Of a stretch of DNA of 64,000 nt, positions 41,401 to 53,092 are shown piece by piece. A program made the translations under genes and the position numbers. Under the pieces are notes generated by a model. The model saw only the letters and a program-made list of their open reading frames with translations, was not told where the DNA came from and did not search any database. The DNA lies in assembly GCA_950097015.1 (NCBI GenBank), contig CATNEN010000030.1, positions 667,001-731,000 on the forward strand. The letters are read 5' to 3'. This DNA comes from Macrostomum hystrix. Its lineage: Eukaryota > Platyhelminthes > Macrostomidae. How positions within the stretch are numbered: position 1 is the stretch's first letter; each line of letters starts with the position of its first letter.

Positions 41401-42525
41401 ACTCAAATATGTTTCTATAGTATATGGTTACGCGTTAGTGGCGTTGCCAGGACCTTTCTTTTGGGGGCCGCATCTGGGGGTTGCCACTAAAAGGGGCACC
41501 ATACAATTATAATAAGATTAATAATAATAATACTAAGAATAATTGCAGGAGGGCTGGGGGCAATGACCAACATCATTTGATGAAAGGTCCAGCGAGAATG
41601 GAATTCAGTTCATTTCGCTGACTCCTGAGCACACACGCACACAGATACCGTACGTAGACACGCTCACATCTACATCGTACATCGTACTTCTGCCGTGACT
41701 TTCTCATCGTCAGGTAGTGTACACATTTACTGTGCCTTGTAGGCTGACCATTAAGGGTGTAAATTGCACGAAACTTCTAGCTCAACTGGATAAAAATGAG
41801 AACAAAAAAAATAATTGCAGGAGGGCTGCGGGCAATGGCACATCATTTGGTGACACTAGACCCGCAGCCAGCGAGGTGGCAATTCTGCCCATTTCGCTGA
41901 CTCCTGAGCACACACGCACACAGATACTGTACGCAGGCACACGCTCACACAGTTGTGTACATCCGCCCTGACTTTCTCATCGTCAGGCAGTGTTTCATTT
42001 TACTGTGCCTTTGAGGTTGGCTCCCAAGTGCGTAAATTGCACGACAAGCCCCCAAGCTTTCTCTCCGCGGCTGCGCCCCAAATGAATGTGGTCTCGCCAC
42101 GGAATTGAACTTAGGGACCTTGGTGCGGGAGGCAAACGCGTTAACCGCTCTGCCACCGACCCCCTCGCCCAACTGGTTACTCATAGTTTTTATATATTCA
42201 CTCAAAATTTCCTAGATACAAGCAAATCTCTCACCCTGTGCCAAATCTGCATCCTTGAGTGACTGCTCCAGCACTCGAGCAGGTAAGCCAGGTAAAGCAG
42301 GGTGGCTAGTCCTGCCGGGGCGTACAGTCGGCCTCTGTCGCACCGACGCTCACCGTAGCTTGCAGCAGTTGCGGCTGCCACTCCGACAACCAGAGCGCGA
42401 CACCAGGCGATGACAGCTAGGCAGGCGGCTACGGCGATGGTCAGGCAGAAGCACTTCCAGTGACTGTCGTGCCGCACCGACTGCCACAGGGTGCGCCGGC
42501 GAGGCCGCTTAAGTGAAAGCGCAGA
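38496..42525 (-). CDS. TMEM151 family membrane protein (N-terminal exon missing)
   Basis: Exons in transcript order on the minus strand: 42525-42235, 40668-40348, 39663-39339, 38968-38496. All phases agree (291, 321, 325, 473 nt; 469 aa recovered). Diagnostic blocks in order: DSHWKCFCLTIAVAACL, LATLLYLAYLLECW, LWWKVSAYHYVRR, FPATRVHFTK, QRAAFYRSHEGFDDYAETRE, LLSWPLRMVIQCR. These match vertebrate TMEM151A/B in order. Two hydrophobic segments lie in the first exon and one or two near WFLSHWVYAVSALMLLSW. The C-terminal part carries PPSYNEA and PPPPSYRDA, PPxY-like motifs; vertebrate members also end in a PPPPY-type motif. The molecular function of the family is poorly known. The acceptor at 42526 (TTTTTTTAATAG) implies an upstream exon that was not located. 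The last 80 codons are less certain. Confidence 0.85.
40130..40305 (-). repeat. SINE family 1 copy, sense with TMEM151, internally deleted
   Basis: In the intron 39664-40347. The 3' part (GGAGAGCTGCGGGCAATGG reversed) and part of the head (TTGGCGCGAGAGG) are present; the middle is missing. Confidence 0.8.
40850..40945 (-). repeat. tRNA-like SINE head in TMEM151 intron
   Basis: On the minus strand: GTGAGCGAGCGGGTTG (A-box-like), CTTGAAGGTCCGGGGCTCGA then TTCCC (B box). No matching acceptor stem. Confidence 0.5.
41538..41772 (-). repeat. SINE family 1 partial copy, sense with TMEM151
   Basis: Diverged copy starting at the AT-rich tail (TAATAATACTAAGAATAATT) and lacking the tRNA head; ends at GTAAATTGCACGA. 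It is followed immediately by the copy at 41812. Confidence 0.8.
41812..42167 (-). repeat. SINE family 1, full-length copy, sense with TMEM151
   Basis: Reverse complement runs from the head (GGTCGGTGGCAGAGCGGTTA, GCGTTTGCCTC, AAGTTCAATTCCGTGG) to the tail ending CTGCAATTATT. About 355 bp. Lies in the first recognised intron of TMEM151. Confidence 0.92.
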
Positions 42526-45500
42526 CTATTAAAAAAACTCAAACACATTTGGTGGTGCGGTTTCATAACACGAGCTACACATGCAGAATATGCAGAGTAA
42601 CATTTGACGGACATTGTCCGAAAACGGTTCATTCTTTGTCGAATAAAATCGGACAAAGTCGGGTTAAACGAAGGGTCACGTGACCCTTTGATTGTATTAT
42701 ATTTACTACATAACACTTTATACTATTATTTTCACTTTGCTAGTCAGAATCACTCGTATATATCCACAAATATATGTACATCACTCGGAGATAACTCGGG
42801 ATTAGGAAATCCTTGAATTCGTATGAGAATATGGGAGAAATCTGCTTCTTTCTCCTAATTTTCTCCGATTTTATCCGAAACGTTTTTTTCTCCGACTTTT
42901 CCAGACATTTCACGACAAATGTGCGGCATTCTCGGATATACGAGTGCTCGATCTAGTCCGACGAATGTCAGTGAAACATTAAATTCTTGACGGAGAATAT
43001 CGCAGAAAGTCGGATAACTTTTTCAACGGGAGATCAGAGTCTAAGAATACATTTTAGTTCGTTTATCTAATACTTTTATAGCCTCCGGGATCAATCTAAT
43101 ACTCGTGCTGCAAATTGGGACTCAAATAAGTTCTCTGGCTTCCTCACTAGCTTTGCTGCCATGCAGCAACAATTCGATTAGGTGATCGGAAAGGAGCTAG
43201 CTATAAGGCTACTAAATCGTTGGTTGGTTATCGTTTCGTTCATCCCTTTTCTATTTGAGTTTATCTTCCTGAGTGTGCTGAATCTTTCGGAGTGATCGCG
43301 GGGTGTAAAATAGACCTTAATAGAGGACTTGGACGGTAAAAATTGAGTTACGCCGAGAGTAAAGTGTTTTGCGCTACAGCTAATACAGATCGAGTTTATG
43401 GCGTCATTGAAGAGTTTTTTTCAGCATCAGAACCTTTCAATAACGGATAATACGTGTATCCATGCAAATTGTGCTTGGGTCATAACATTCGATCATATTA
43501 CGATTTCTTTTTCTATTATTAGCGCATATAAATGGTGTAGTAGCAGCCTATACAGCAAGAGCTCGTTGCCATCATCTTGCTACGGTCGACTTTGGTCAGT
43601 GATTTCTAAACGAGAAGGCAGTGCTAACCCTTACATATGCTTTCTTTAGGAAGACTTCGCCGTAGTTTTTCTGGAGCTGAGGCATCGTACATTGACATGC
43701 AAAGTATATATAATTAGGTAAACAAATGGGTTTGTATTCAGATGCTATACTGATGTTACTTTACAGTTTCTCTCATTTAGAAAAAAAAACAACTGTATTC
43801 GGTCATACGGTTTTCGCTTACAACTTCCACGGTGACGACTTCGTCCATTCAGAAAATTGACGCAAATTCGCTAAAAATATTTTTTTAGAATAATGCGGTA
43901 TACTATAGCTATACGGTTCAGTTCTTCCAATTAATCAATGTATCTAAAGCTGTAAGAGAGCACTAGTTTTATTTTTAACTTATATGCAAAGGCGTGTTTA
44001 TTTTGAATACTCATGGGCTACGTTCTATTGGCTGGAGAAGTTGTCAAAGTTATCTGATTGGTTGCTATACGCACGAGTAATATATAACAGACGTAAAGGA
44101 TCGATCATTATTAGTCAGATTAGTAAACCTTATAGCAAAATATTTTTGCCCTTTTCTCTAGTCTGTGGCGCTTCCTTGTAAAAAACGCATAAGTAAATAG
44201 TAAAATATCATAAACTATTATTTATCGTGCTATTTTTTCTATCGTGTTGTAGCCCAATTCAGCGGCAATAGATACAAAACAAGGGAGCTTTCACAAATTT
44301 ATTTTGGATTAAAAAATGTAGTGAAACCCCCAATTAAATTTTTAACGATGGTGGATTTAAATATAAAATAAGTTTGCTTTTATTTAAATGAGATAAAAAA
44401 TTAAATGAATATTACTACATATGCCGGGTTAACAAGCGTGCAAAATTGTATAACAATAACAAATTAAAGCAGACACTTAAGCCAGGCATTAAAAAAAGTA
44501 ACACATTATACGTTTGTTTATAATATTTGTTTAAAGTTAAAAAATATATATTAAAAGCGGAGAATTTTTGCCTAACAAGAAACAGAATTAAAAGCTAAAA
44601 AATGAAAGTTTTTTATATGGTACTTCAATTTAGAGCCGGCTAGACTAGACAATAAACGCATGGCATATTTACTATTGTGAATTGATACGTTTTAAAATCT
44701 AATTAGGCCTAGCTTGAGTTTTCAAGTGGAGTTATAGCGTCTAGTTATATATAGGCTGCCTTGGCCTGCATGACATACAGCTTAAAAGTCACTAAAAGTT
44801 GCCTTTAAATTTTAAAGGTAAGTAATAACTATCAATAAATCAATATGCTTATTAATCGCGCAAATCGTTGCAAGAACTCATGAAGAAATCAAATCGTCAC
44901 AAAGCATGTTTGTAGTTTAGCAGTTGCTACTGCTAGTTTTGTTGTACTCGAATACCCGAAATGGAGACTAAAAATAGTAAGCGCTGCTACTGTAGTTAGC
45001 TAGCTTCTACTCTAGCTCTGGAAATTCCTTCAGTTACAATAGCGCCTAATAAGGGACAAAATTTATATCTATAACCATCAGATACGAAACAGTGGCACAC
45101 TGGCAAACACCTTTTATTTACTGCTTGTATGTTATTTTGTATAAAAAATATGAATACAGGACAGTTCGGTAGGCCTAACAGACAGTTCGTTAACAGACAG
45201 TTCGGTAACACACTGGGGACAGTTCGGTAACAATTGATATAATGGCTAAAAATATGTATAGCTAAACCTATATTATATGTATTTATTTTGAGCATTAAAC
45301 TTTTATGAGTTCTTATACTAATAAAAATATAGTGTGAAATGTTTTTGTTATTAATACACATGTGTACATGAATCTGTGGTTGCTTAGAATTCCCTATTGT
45401 TGCATAGGAGGCAGGACAATTTTGGTAGGCCTAGCAGACATTTCGGTAGGCCTAACAAGACAGGTACATTTCAGTAACATGCTGAAACATTTTAGTAACC

Positions 45501-46936
45501 AGCAATCAAGCATCCAATGTGCCACCATAAATTTGAAGTATCCCCTCATATACCAGAATCATGGTTGCCTCTTGTATAACATGTAACTACATATTGTAAG
45601 CCAAAGATCAATGTGCTTGCAATCTTTAGAAATTAGATAGATACACTGAAAGATGTTAATGGAATGTCTCTAAATGTTAACAAAATGACTGAATTGTCTA
45701 GTGCAAAATTTTCCTTAGGTCATTGCAAATAGGGGTCTATGCAGACAGTATCTTGCATTTCAATAAAATCTATTTGGCATACTTATAGCCCATAGTCACA
45801 AAGGGGGCCTCTGCTATGCCATGGAAAACTAACACAAGCTAGGACTGGCTCAAACCTATGTCTAATCCTAGACAATTGTTAATCATTAGCATTGCAACCC
45901 TGAATTAGTCCAGAATCAAGGTCATGTAGGCCTAGTATAGTTTTACCTAAAAATGGAGTGCATGGTTGGTGTGCACTCGCATTATATGCTCCCAAACAAT
46001 AATCTATTATTATGATCTATAGGCTAGAGACTATCAACATTTAGACTTTATATAAAACATAAAAAATTCTGGCATGCAATAAACTTCATAAAATTTGAAA
46101 GCATGCTGTCTAGCTTTATTAATACTTATTTGATATGTGCCCACCATAATCCAGACTTTAGAATTAGACCCACTTGGTAGACATATAAACTAGAATTCAA
46201 AGATCTACTATTTATTATTTAAGTAGAGCTATAGACAAAAGTTCAAATGTACTTTACAAAATACAAAAAGTAATTTTATATTAGCCTAATTAATATTTTT
46301 CATTCCATATCTGGCTATTATTATTATTAGGCAGTTGTTATTTGTCCAGGTTAACTAGACAAATAGCCATTTGATTAATCGACCTGTTAAGTAAGTTATA
46401 ACTTATAACTAAGTTATAAGGTGTCGTTTTGACAATCAACTAAGTTAGTATAGTTTGGTAGATATATAGTTTATTTGGTGGCAGTGGAAGCAAATGTAAG
46501 GCAGATAGAAAGGAAACTTGGACACGCTTGAGGGGTGCAAAACTAATAGAACCTGTAACTGAGAGGAGGTCTTGAACATAGACATAAAAGTTGTAGACGC
46601 AAAGCAAGAGGCCACAGACATAAATAAGGTTAGCTGCAACTAATGCGTTAAGGGAGACTAAAAGTACATGAAAACGTAAGACGAAGGCGAAGGTCTAAAA
46701 GAGGCAAAGAATTGGAGGATTATAATCCGACAGGTTCGGGGGGCACAAATGACACAAACATTGGAAGATTAATTCTGACATTTTCCGGGGGGGCGGAGGA
46801 CAACAGGCAAAACTGAGTTCACGACGAGAAATAGTTAGCCGACGGGTGGTCGGATGAACTTCTGGAGCGGTTAAAGCATTAAACATAGTATATTGGGCAA
46901 CATATTCGTCACAGTAGTAAATTTGAGAGGCATTAG
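42526..46936. other. AT-rich region upstream of TMEM151
   Basis: No supported gene. 42671-42688 is a perfect 18-bp palindrome around CACGTG, about 150 bases beyond the TMEM151 exon. 45160-45235 has about four copies of GACAGTTCGGTAAC-like sequence. The rest is low-GC with short frames only. The missing TMEM151 first exon could be here. Confidence 0.55.
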
Positions 46937-48974
46937 TCACCTCACAGATGCCATCACAAATCGCCTGGCAGCGAAAAGCGTGAAGATAGCTTGCGGAGAG
47001 GTCGTCGGCGGTGCCGGCCGCTTCGGTGGCGCTAGCTGACGAGCCGGCGGACTAGCCGGCGGATGAGCTGGTGGACGAGCCGGGTAGACCCGCCGCCAGA
47101 ATGATGGGCTGTGCAGCGCCGGTGTCGCACTCGAGCGGGACGAGGTGGGCAACGGATCGGCAGACCTCGTGGCCAGAAGCGGTGCGGATGGTGACGTACC
47201 GGATGATGCCAGCGGGATCCGGGTGCAGTTGGAGGATGCGGCACAGCTTCCATGTCGCTCTGGGCGTCGGTTCGGCAAGGAGGCAGACCTGGCCGATGTG
47301 GAACTCACTGGCGTGCTGGCGGTGGCGGCCCCGCTCTTGAAGATAGACAGAACGGAGGTGATTGAGGTACTCTCGGTTCCACCGGTCCCAGAAAGCATTA
47401 AGGATGGTGTCGCGGCGGCGATGAAGAGCTCGAAGATGGTCCGCCGCGGAGGTGCCGGCTGGCAGAAAGGTGTCGTCGTTGACTGGAAGGAGCAGGTGAG
47501 GGCCAACCCCGAGGAGATGAGGCGGAGTCAGCGGTGATGGATCTGCCGGGTCATTGGAGACGGTTGTCAGTGGCCTGCAGTTCAGTATGGCCTCGATCTT
47601 GACGAGGAGAGTGTGCAGCTCTTCATCGGATATACGCTTGCGCCAGAGGGCAGGACGAAGGCTGGACTTGGTGAGGGCGACGAGCCGCTCGACTGCCCCT
47701 TGATGCCAGGGAGCTTGGACTGGCGCGAACTTAAACACGAGGGGTCGCGCTGCAGCCAGCGGCCGAAGGTCGGCATGAAGCTTCTTCTGGAAAGCGGTGG
47801 CGATGTGGCTCTCCACGAACTTGCCGGCGGCTTGGAAGGTGGTGGCCTGGTCGAGGTAGACAGCACATTTGGTGAGACCGCGGCAGCACCAGAAGCGCTC
47901 GAAGGCATGGAGTACAGCATCGGCGGAGTAGTCGTAGAGGGTCTCGATGTGGAGAGCTCTTGTCGTGCAGCAGGTGACGAGCAGGGCCCAGCGCTTGGTG
48001 GAGAGTCAAAGCTTGCGGTCGTAGGTGAAGACGGGCCCGAGCTGGTCGACGAGCACGGAGGCGAAGGGACCAGCTTCAGCATCGAGTCGCTCCTTGGGTA
48101 GCTGGCCATGTCCTGGTGGTGCACGGGTTGAGCCTTTGGCGAGGCGGCACTGGATGCAGTTTGAGAGTGCTTCACAGACTGTCAGTAGGCCTTTCGGCAC
48201 CCAGTATTTGTCGCGAAGCATTGCGAGGACGGTTGAGGCACCAGCGTGGCTGCTTTGTCGGTGGAGGAGCAGGGCAAGCAGCCGGGTCAGGCAGTGGCCA
48301 GGTGGCAGCAGGAGCGGGTACTTGGAGTCTTTGTCCATGGAAGCATTGGCAAAGCGACTACCCAAGCGAATGAGGCTGTCACAGAGATGAAGGTCCAGCT
48401 GGGCAATGATCCTCTCGGATTTAGGTCGGCCGGACTCGAGGGCCCGGATGACAGCACCGTAGCACTCAGTCTGGGCTGATCGAATCCAAAGAAGCAAGGC
48501 CACCTGACGCTCAGCGTGGGAAGGCGGGAAGTCCTTCGAGAATGGCCGGTGCAGCATGAAGGCCTTCAGACGGAGGAGGTAGCAGGTGACACCAAGAATG
48601 CGTTCTAGCCGGTCAGAGCGTCTGAGTCTCAGTTGGCCAGGCGTCGTGTGGGTGGTGGATCCCGCAGCGAGTAGAGTGGCGACGGATGCTGTAGCCGTCT
48701 TACTGGTCGGAACACCGTCCAAAAGACGAGGATCAGGCATTGCAGCGGTCCAGGTAGGCCACTTGGTGAATGGCTCCTTGAGGAAGGCAGGTCCCTCGTA
48801 GTAGTTGGACTGTTGCAGTTGAGCAAAGCTGAGCGGCTTTGTGCAGTGGTCGGCAGGGTTCGCGGCTGTGGGCACGTAGCGGTAGTCACGGGTGACATCG
48901 GAGTCGAGGATCTGCTGAACGCGACGTGACTCATAGGCACGGAGCTTTGTCCCGTTGGCAAGCCAGTAGAGCAC
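46937..48974 (-). mobile_element. BEL/Pao LTR retrotransposon remnant (RNase H end, integrase, DUF5641)
   Basis: On the minus strand a single frame runs from about 48974 to a stop at 47052, interrupted once by an in-frame TGA at 48006-48008. Order: end of RNase H (YVPTAANPADHCTKPL), an H2C2 zinc-binding segment (His near 48247, Cys pair near 48150), integrase core with Asp in VLVDQLGPV and in YLDQATTF, a Glu in the GAVERLV motif, then the DUF5641-type C-terminus (FWDRWNREYLNHLRS). Gag, protease and reverse transcriptase are absent: the element starts abruptly at about 48975, next to ATT repeats. No LTR pair was recognised. GC is far above the flanks. An inactive fragment. Confidence 0.85.
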
Positions 48975-49711
48975 GATTATTATTATTATTTACCTTATTA
49001 CTACCTTATTATTAACTAATACCAGAGCTATTCTTTCAATACAGGTTTTTTTCATCAGTAATAAATAGTAATCCTTTTATATATTACAAACAAAATAACA
49101 TTGCTGTATAAGTAAATTATATATTACTATTGCCTTTTTTAATTTGCAGTTAGATAAAATCATGTTTCATTACATGTTAGTTTTGATTGGTTATTAACCT
49201 TTGTCTTAAGTCTTGCATTGTACGTCATATTATGATGTGGCTATACATGGTTTTCAAGTTTGCTTTAGAATTAGAATCTAGGCCAAGTAATATTATATAT
49301 TACAAGCAATACCAATACAAATTACATACCTACCTTCTTTTGTATTTTTGTATTTCTAGAATTAGTATTTAGTATTTAATATTTAGTATTATTTTAATTA
49401 TTTAGCATATAATATTACTAAGGGTTTTGATTATCAACTTAGTTGTTTTTATCACAAGTACTAGAGGAAAAGCAATGTGTCCTGCATTTTTTAAAGTTTA
49501 ACATCTCAAGTTGTTGTATTTCTAATTCTAAAGCATCTTCGAATAGTTCTTTTGCTAACAGTTAAATACAAAAAAGTGGTTGAAACCTAAACAGCCTGAA
49601 TAATAGATTAAATATGCACATTATTTTTTTTTAAATTCAGCTATGGCGTGCCTTATATTGGCACCTATATGTTGATATGTTTAGTAAATTGATTTTATAT
49701 TTAATGTTTCA
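48975..49711. other. AT-rich spacer
   Basis: Very AT-rich, beginning with ATT repeats at the BEL/Pao breakpoint. No gene seen. It ends in the pyrimidine-rich acceptor ATTTAATGTTTCAG (49711) that precedes the next gene. Confidence 0.6.
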
Positions 49712-49783
49712 GTGACAAGCAACTGCCAGAAAAGGCCAAGTGCCTTCTGTTACACCAGACGTCTCAGCTTTAGTGAAGGCGTT

Positions 49784-52028
49784 ATGACAGGCAGCTTCGA
49801 TGCCAATTTTGTCACAGCGAGGGCTGCTGGCTCCTCTGCGGGTGCTGCCTCGATTGCCAAACTGGAGGCGGCAAAATTGAATTTCGGCCTACACAACTGG
49901 ACCCAGGAGGAGTTGAAAGTTGTCGCCGAGGTCCTAGAAGACTCTCATCTGGCCGGCGCGCGCACTATATGGATGCGCCTGCTGCGTCAACTGCCTGACA
50001 CCAAAAAGAGGCCTCGCGATATTGAAACTCTGTTAGAACGGATAGCAAAATACACTTGTAGAAGCCGGCCAAGCGATGCGTCTAGTTCGACAGCCGCCGT
50101 AGATGCCGACAGCGCCAACTCAATGGACGCGTTTCTATGCCTGCTAGACGATCTGGTTCCAGGTGGTCTCGACTTCTCCACTGAACTAGCCGACATTATC
50201 ATTGAATCGGCCAGCAAAGCCTCCGGCCAACTAGCCGAAGTCTACCTGTTCTTGGCCAGTTTGATAGATGGCCGGCCCAACTCTGGCCTGAACCGGCTGT
50301 CTTCGTCTACTTGTCGCCGCCTGCTGAGCATGCTCACTAATCTGCTGCCGGCTGCCCGGTCTGCCACTGAGCAGACCGATTACCTGTACCGCCTGCTAGG
50401 CCTGGCGCACACTTCCGCTAGCCTGCCCCGGGCCACTGTGTTTCGCGACCGACTTCAGAGCCTACTCAAAATGCCGCTTAGCACCAGGACAGAGCCGCCG
50501 GGTTCGTCTGGCGCCGGGAACAGCGTGGCCACACCGTTTGAAACCTGGCTGCGGAATCGCTTCGCCATCCTAGAGGACTACGCCTGCCTATAGCATCAAT
50601 CCGTTGAATTTGCCGGATGACCTTTTGGTAAAGTTTCCCGGCTCCTCTTCCACTGAAGAATTTCAACTGGCAAACGCTGGCCAAGAGGCTGGCGAAGATT
50701 TCATGCAGCGCTACTTGAGCAGCCGAGCCAGCCTATCACGCGAGCTTCAGGTGCGCGTCTTCTGTGAGTCCGAGTCGGACGACGAAAAGCTTTATAAACG
50801 CCTGGCTACAAAGGTGGTAGTTGCCACGTCGACTGCTCAGCAGCGCAAGTGCCAAGGTAAAAAGAAGGCAATTAGAAAGCCAAATTCAGCGACTGCCAAG
50901 CGGAAGCCAGCCAACAATCGTGCAGTGAGACTGCAGTCGGGTCAGTCGGCCTCCAAGCGCGGCCGAAAGCGTCAAAGAAACGATTCGAAATTTAATGTAG
51001 AATCCGAGTCCGAGGCACATGTTCTCCCAGGTGAAGACTCAATCCTCAGTTTAGATGGATCAGCTGATAGTCCATTGGTTCGTCAATCGAAATTGCGCCG
51101 TGTTCCAACTGTGCAGCCGCCAAAAAGGATTAAAAAACAAATTGAACCTTCTGATCAGAGGCGTCAGACAAGCAGCGATTGCCGCTCGTCTGGAGTTGAG
51201 ATATCGACTGCTGAGCAGCGATTAACAGAGCCGCAGGTGCAGGTGGATCAGGTTACCATAGTTGATCTGAACTTGAAGACTGTAACTCTGCCTGGTACAC
51301 TGCCAGCTCAATATCTTGCTGAAGACTCGGAGCCTGTTGCAGCCGATGTGTCCTGTATAGATGGCACTGCGTCTATGTCTACGCGAACAGTGACGTCAAC
51401 GGCTACGCCAATGGCGACAACTATAGCTAAAAGTGCAGCTACAAGCCGACAGTCGCTACCATCTGCAGTGCCAAAGACATCTCAAGCAGCCAACCAATCA
51501 ATGGACAATTCCTCAGCGTCCGGCAAAGAGAATGGCACTAAAGTTACTAAAGTTTTGGTCGATCCGTTTAAAGTGAATCTGAAAAAGTTTTTTCCGGAGC
51601 GCACCACCCGGTATAATAAAGTTGATAGCAATGCTCCGGTCAATTCAAATTACAAGTCACCGCGTAAGATTATTTATCCGATAGCGGCTCAGCAGCAGCA
51701 GCCTTCGAAAACTACTACACCTAAGGCTGCCGCTTCAGCATCCAAACCGATAACTGACGAGCAGCAGCGGCTACAGCGCGAACTGTTGAGTTCGAAGCCA
51801 CAAATGCGGCGGGGTCGAACTCTCACGTACGTCGGCGACAACACTCGCGCTGGCGAATTGTCCTCCGTGCGCAACATGCTTCATGGCGGCTTCGTGAAAC
51901 GCATCGGGCCAGAGGTTATTCTTTTCACTACGCCAACCCGGCACCGCTTAGCAACCGTTGCTACGTCGGCTTCGGACGCCAATTCTACGACAACCGTTGT
52001 CAATGTTGCAAAGCCCGGCGTCGATTAG
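49784..52028 (+). CDS. Unrecognised nuclear-type protein with a 4-bp frameshift
   Basis: Not recognised. ATG 49784 follows an acceptor-like TTTCAG (49711). The first frame runs to a stop at 50591-50593; the +1 frame is open from 50574 to the stop at 52026-52028. The overlap contains GCCTGCCT (50582-50589): one GCCT unit too many accounts for the break, and together the parts would be about 750 aa. The first 270 residues look folded and helical (NWTQEELKVVAEVLEDSHL, WMRLLRQLPD, FSTELADIIIESASK, AEVYLFLASLIDGRP). The rest is Ser/Thr/Gln-rich with basic clusters (KKKAIRKPNSATAKRKP, SKRGRKRQR) typical of nuclear localisation. Near the end are DPFKVNLKKFFPERTTRY and RRGRTLTYVGDNTRAGELSS. AATAAA at 52400-52405 probably ends the transcript. 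Indel polymorphism, assembly error and early pseudogene are all possible. Confidence 0.6.
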
Positions 52029-52589
52029 GCTTATTTTTATTTCTTTTATGCTTTTCTCCTGTAAAAAGTCATTATTTTTACAAATTGACAAAAAAGTTTT
52101 TAGAAGCAACATTTTTTGTTTAACTGCAACCTCAACGTGTTGATTTTAAATCGTGCCAATCAATTGACTAGCTTGGTAACTCAGAGGTGTGTGTGTGTGT
52201 GTAGAATGCGAATCTATCGATTCTTTATGTATATTATATGGTGCGACGTTGAACTAATAAAAAGTGCATTAATCCTGTGTACCTGTGTTATCATAATGTT
52301 TGTTTACTGGTGAGTAAAAGTAAAAGGCCCGTGCGCGTTGTTAAATAATAGTATAAATCTGACACTTTTGCACCCAACGCTTGAATGCAATTCAGAGAAA
52401 TAAAGCGGAATTACTTTTGCTCAATTCTATGCCTTGCCTGCTTGATAAAAATAGGTGACTCAGTTTTTTGTTTTTTTTCTATAATAGAGATACATAGAAA
52501 TTACATCAAACAATAAGACAATTATTCAGTCCTGGCACCCAGATTCTGCCGCTTTTACAGTCTTGGTCAATGGAATTAAATTTTAACCC

Positions 52590-52660
52590 CTTGGTTGAGA
52601 TTCGAACTGCTGACCTCTTGTTTAGTAGGCCGAGGCTTACCATCGAATTGTTTCTTATCG
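52590..52660 (-). repeat. tRNA-like SINE head
   Basis: On the minus strand: GGTAAGCCTCGG (A-box-like), then GAGGTCAGCAGTTCGAATCT (B box). Confidence 0.45.
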
Positions 52661-52738
52661 AATAATACAGAATGAGATAGAGCTGAATCTACGAGAGAAC
52701 CATCTCTCTTACATCATCAGCTAGTAACCGCGAGCTGT

Positions 52739-53032
52739 AGTTGCAGGATGGCTGCGGGAATTGGCACACCATTAGGTGAGATTAGACCCGCAGCCAGCAA
52801 GGAGGCCATTCTGCTGACTCCTGAGCACACACGCACTCAGATACTGTACGCAGGCACACGCTCACACAAGTGTGTACATCTGCCCTGACTTTCTCATCGT
52901 CAGGCAGTGTACACTTTCACTGTGGCGGGCGTAAATTACACGACAAGACCCCAAGCCTTCTCTCCGCGTCTGCGCCCCAAATGAATTTGGCCTCGCCGCG
53001 GAATCGAACTTAGGGACTTCGCCGCGAGAGTA
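52739..53032 (-). repeat. SINE family 1 copy lacking the A box
   Basis: Reverse complement of the family 1 body from the tail side (CAGGATGGCTGCGGG reversed) to GGCGAGGCCAAA and the B-box area; it stops at CTCGCGGCGAAG, before the A box. Confidence 0.88.
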
Positions 53033-53092
53033 TATGTAAAATGTCATTCTTTCCTATTCCAGCCCAGGCGTACTGACTAAGCTAGCTGACAG

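Noticed and set aside
47071-48390. Several plus-strand open frames opposite the retrotransposon
   Set aside because: GC-rich shadows of the BEL/Pao coding frame on the minus strand.
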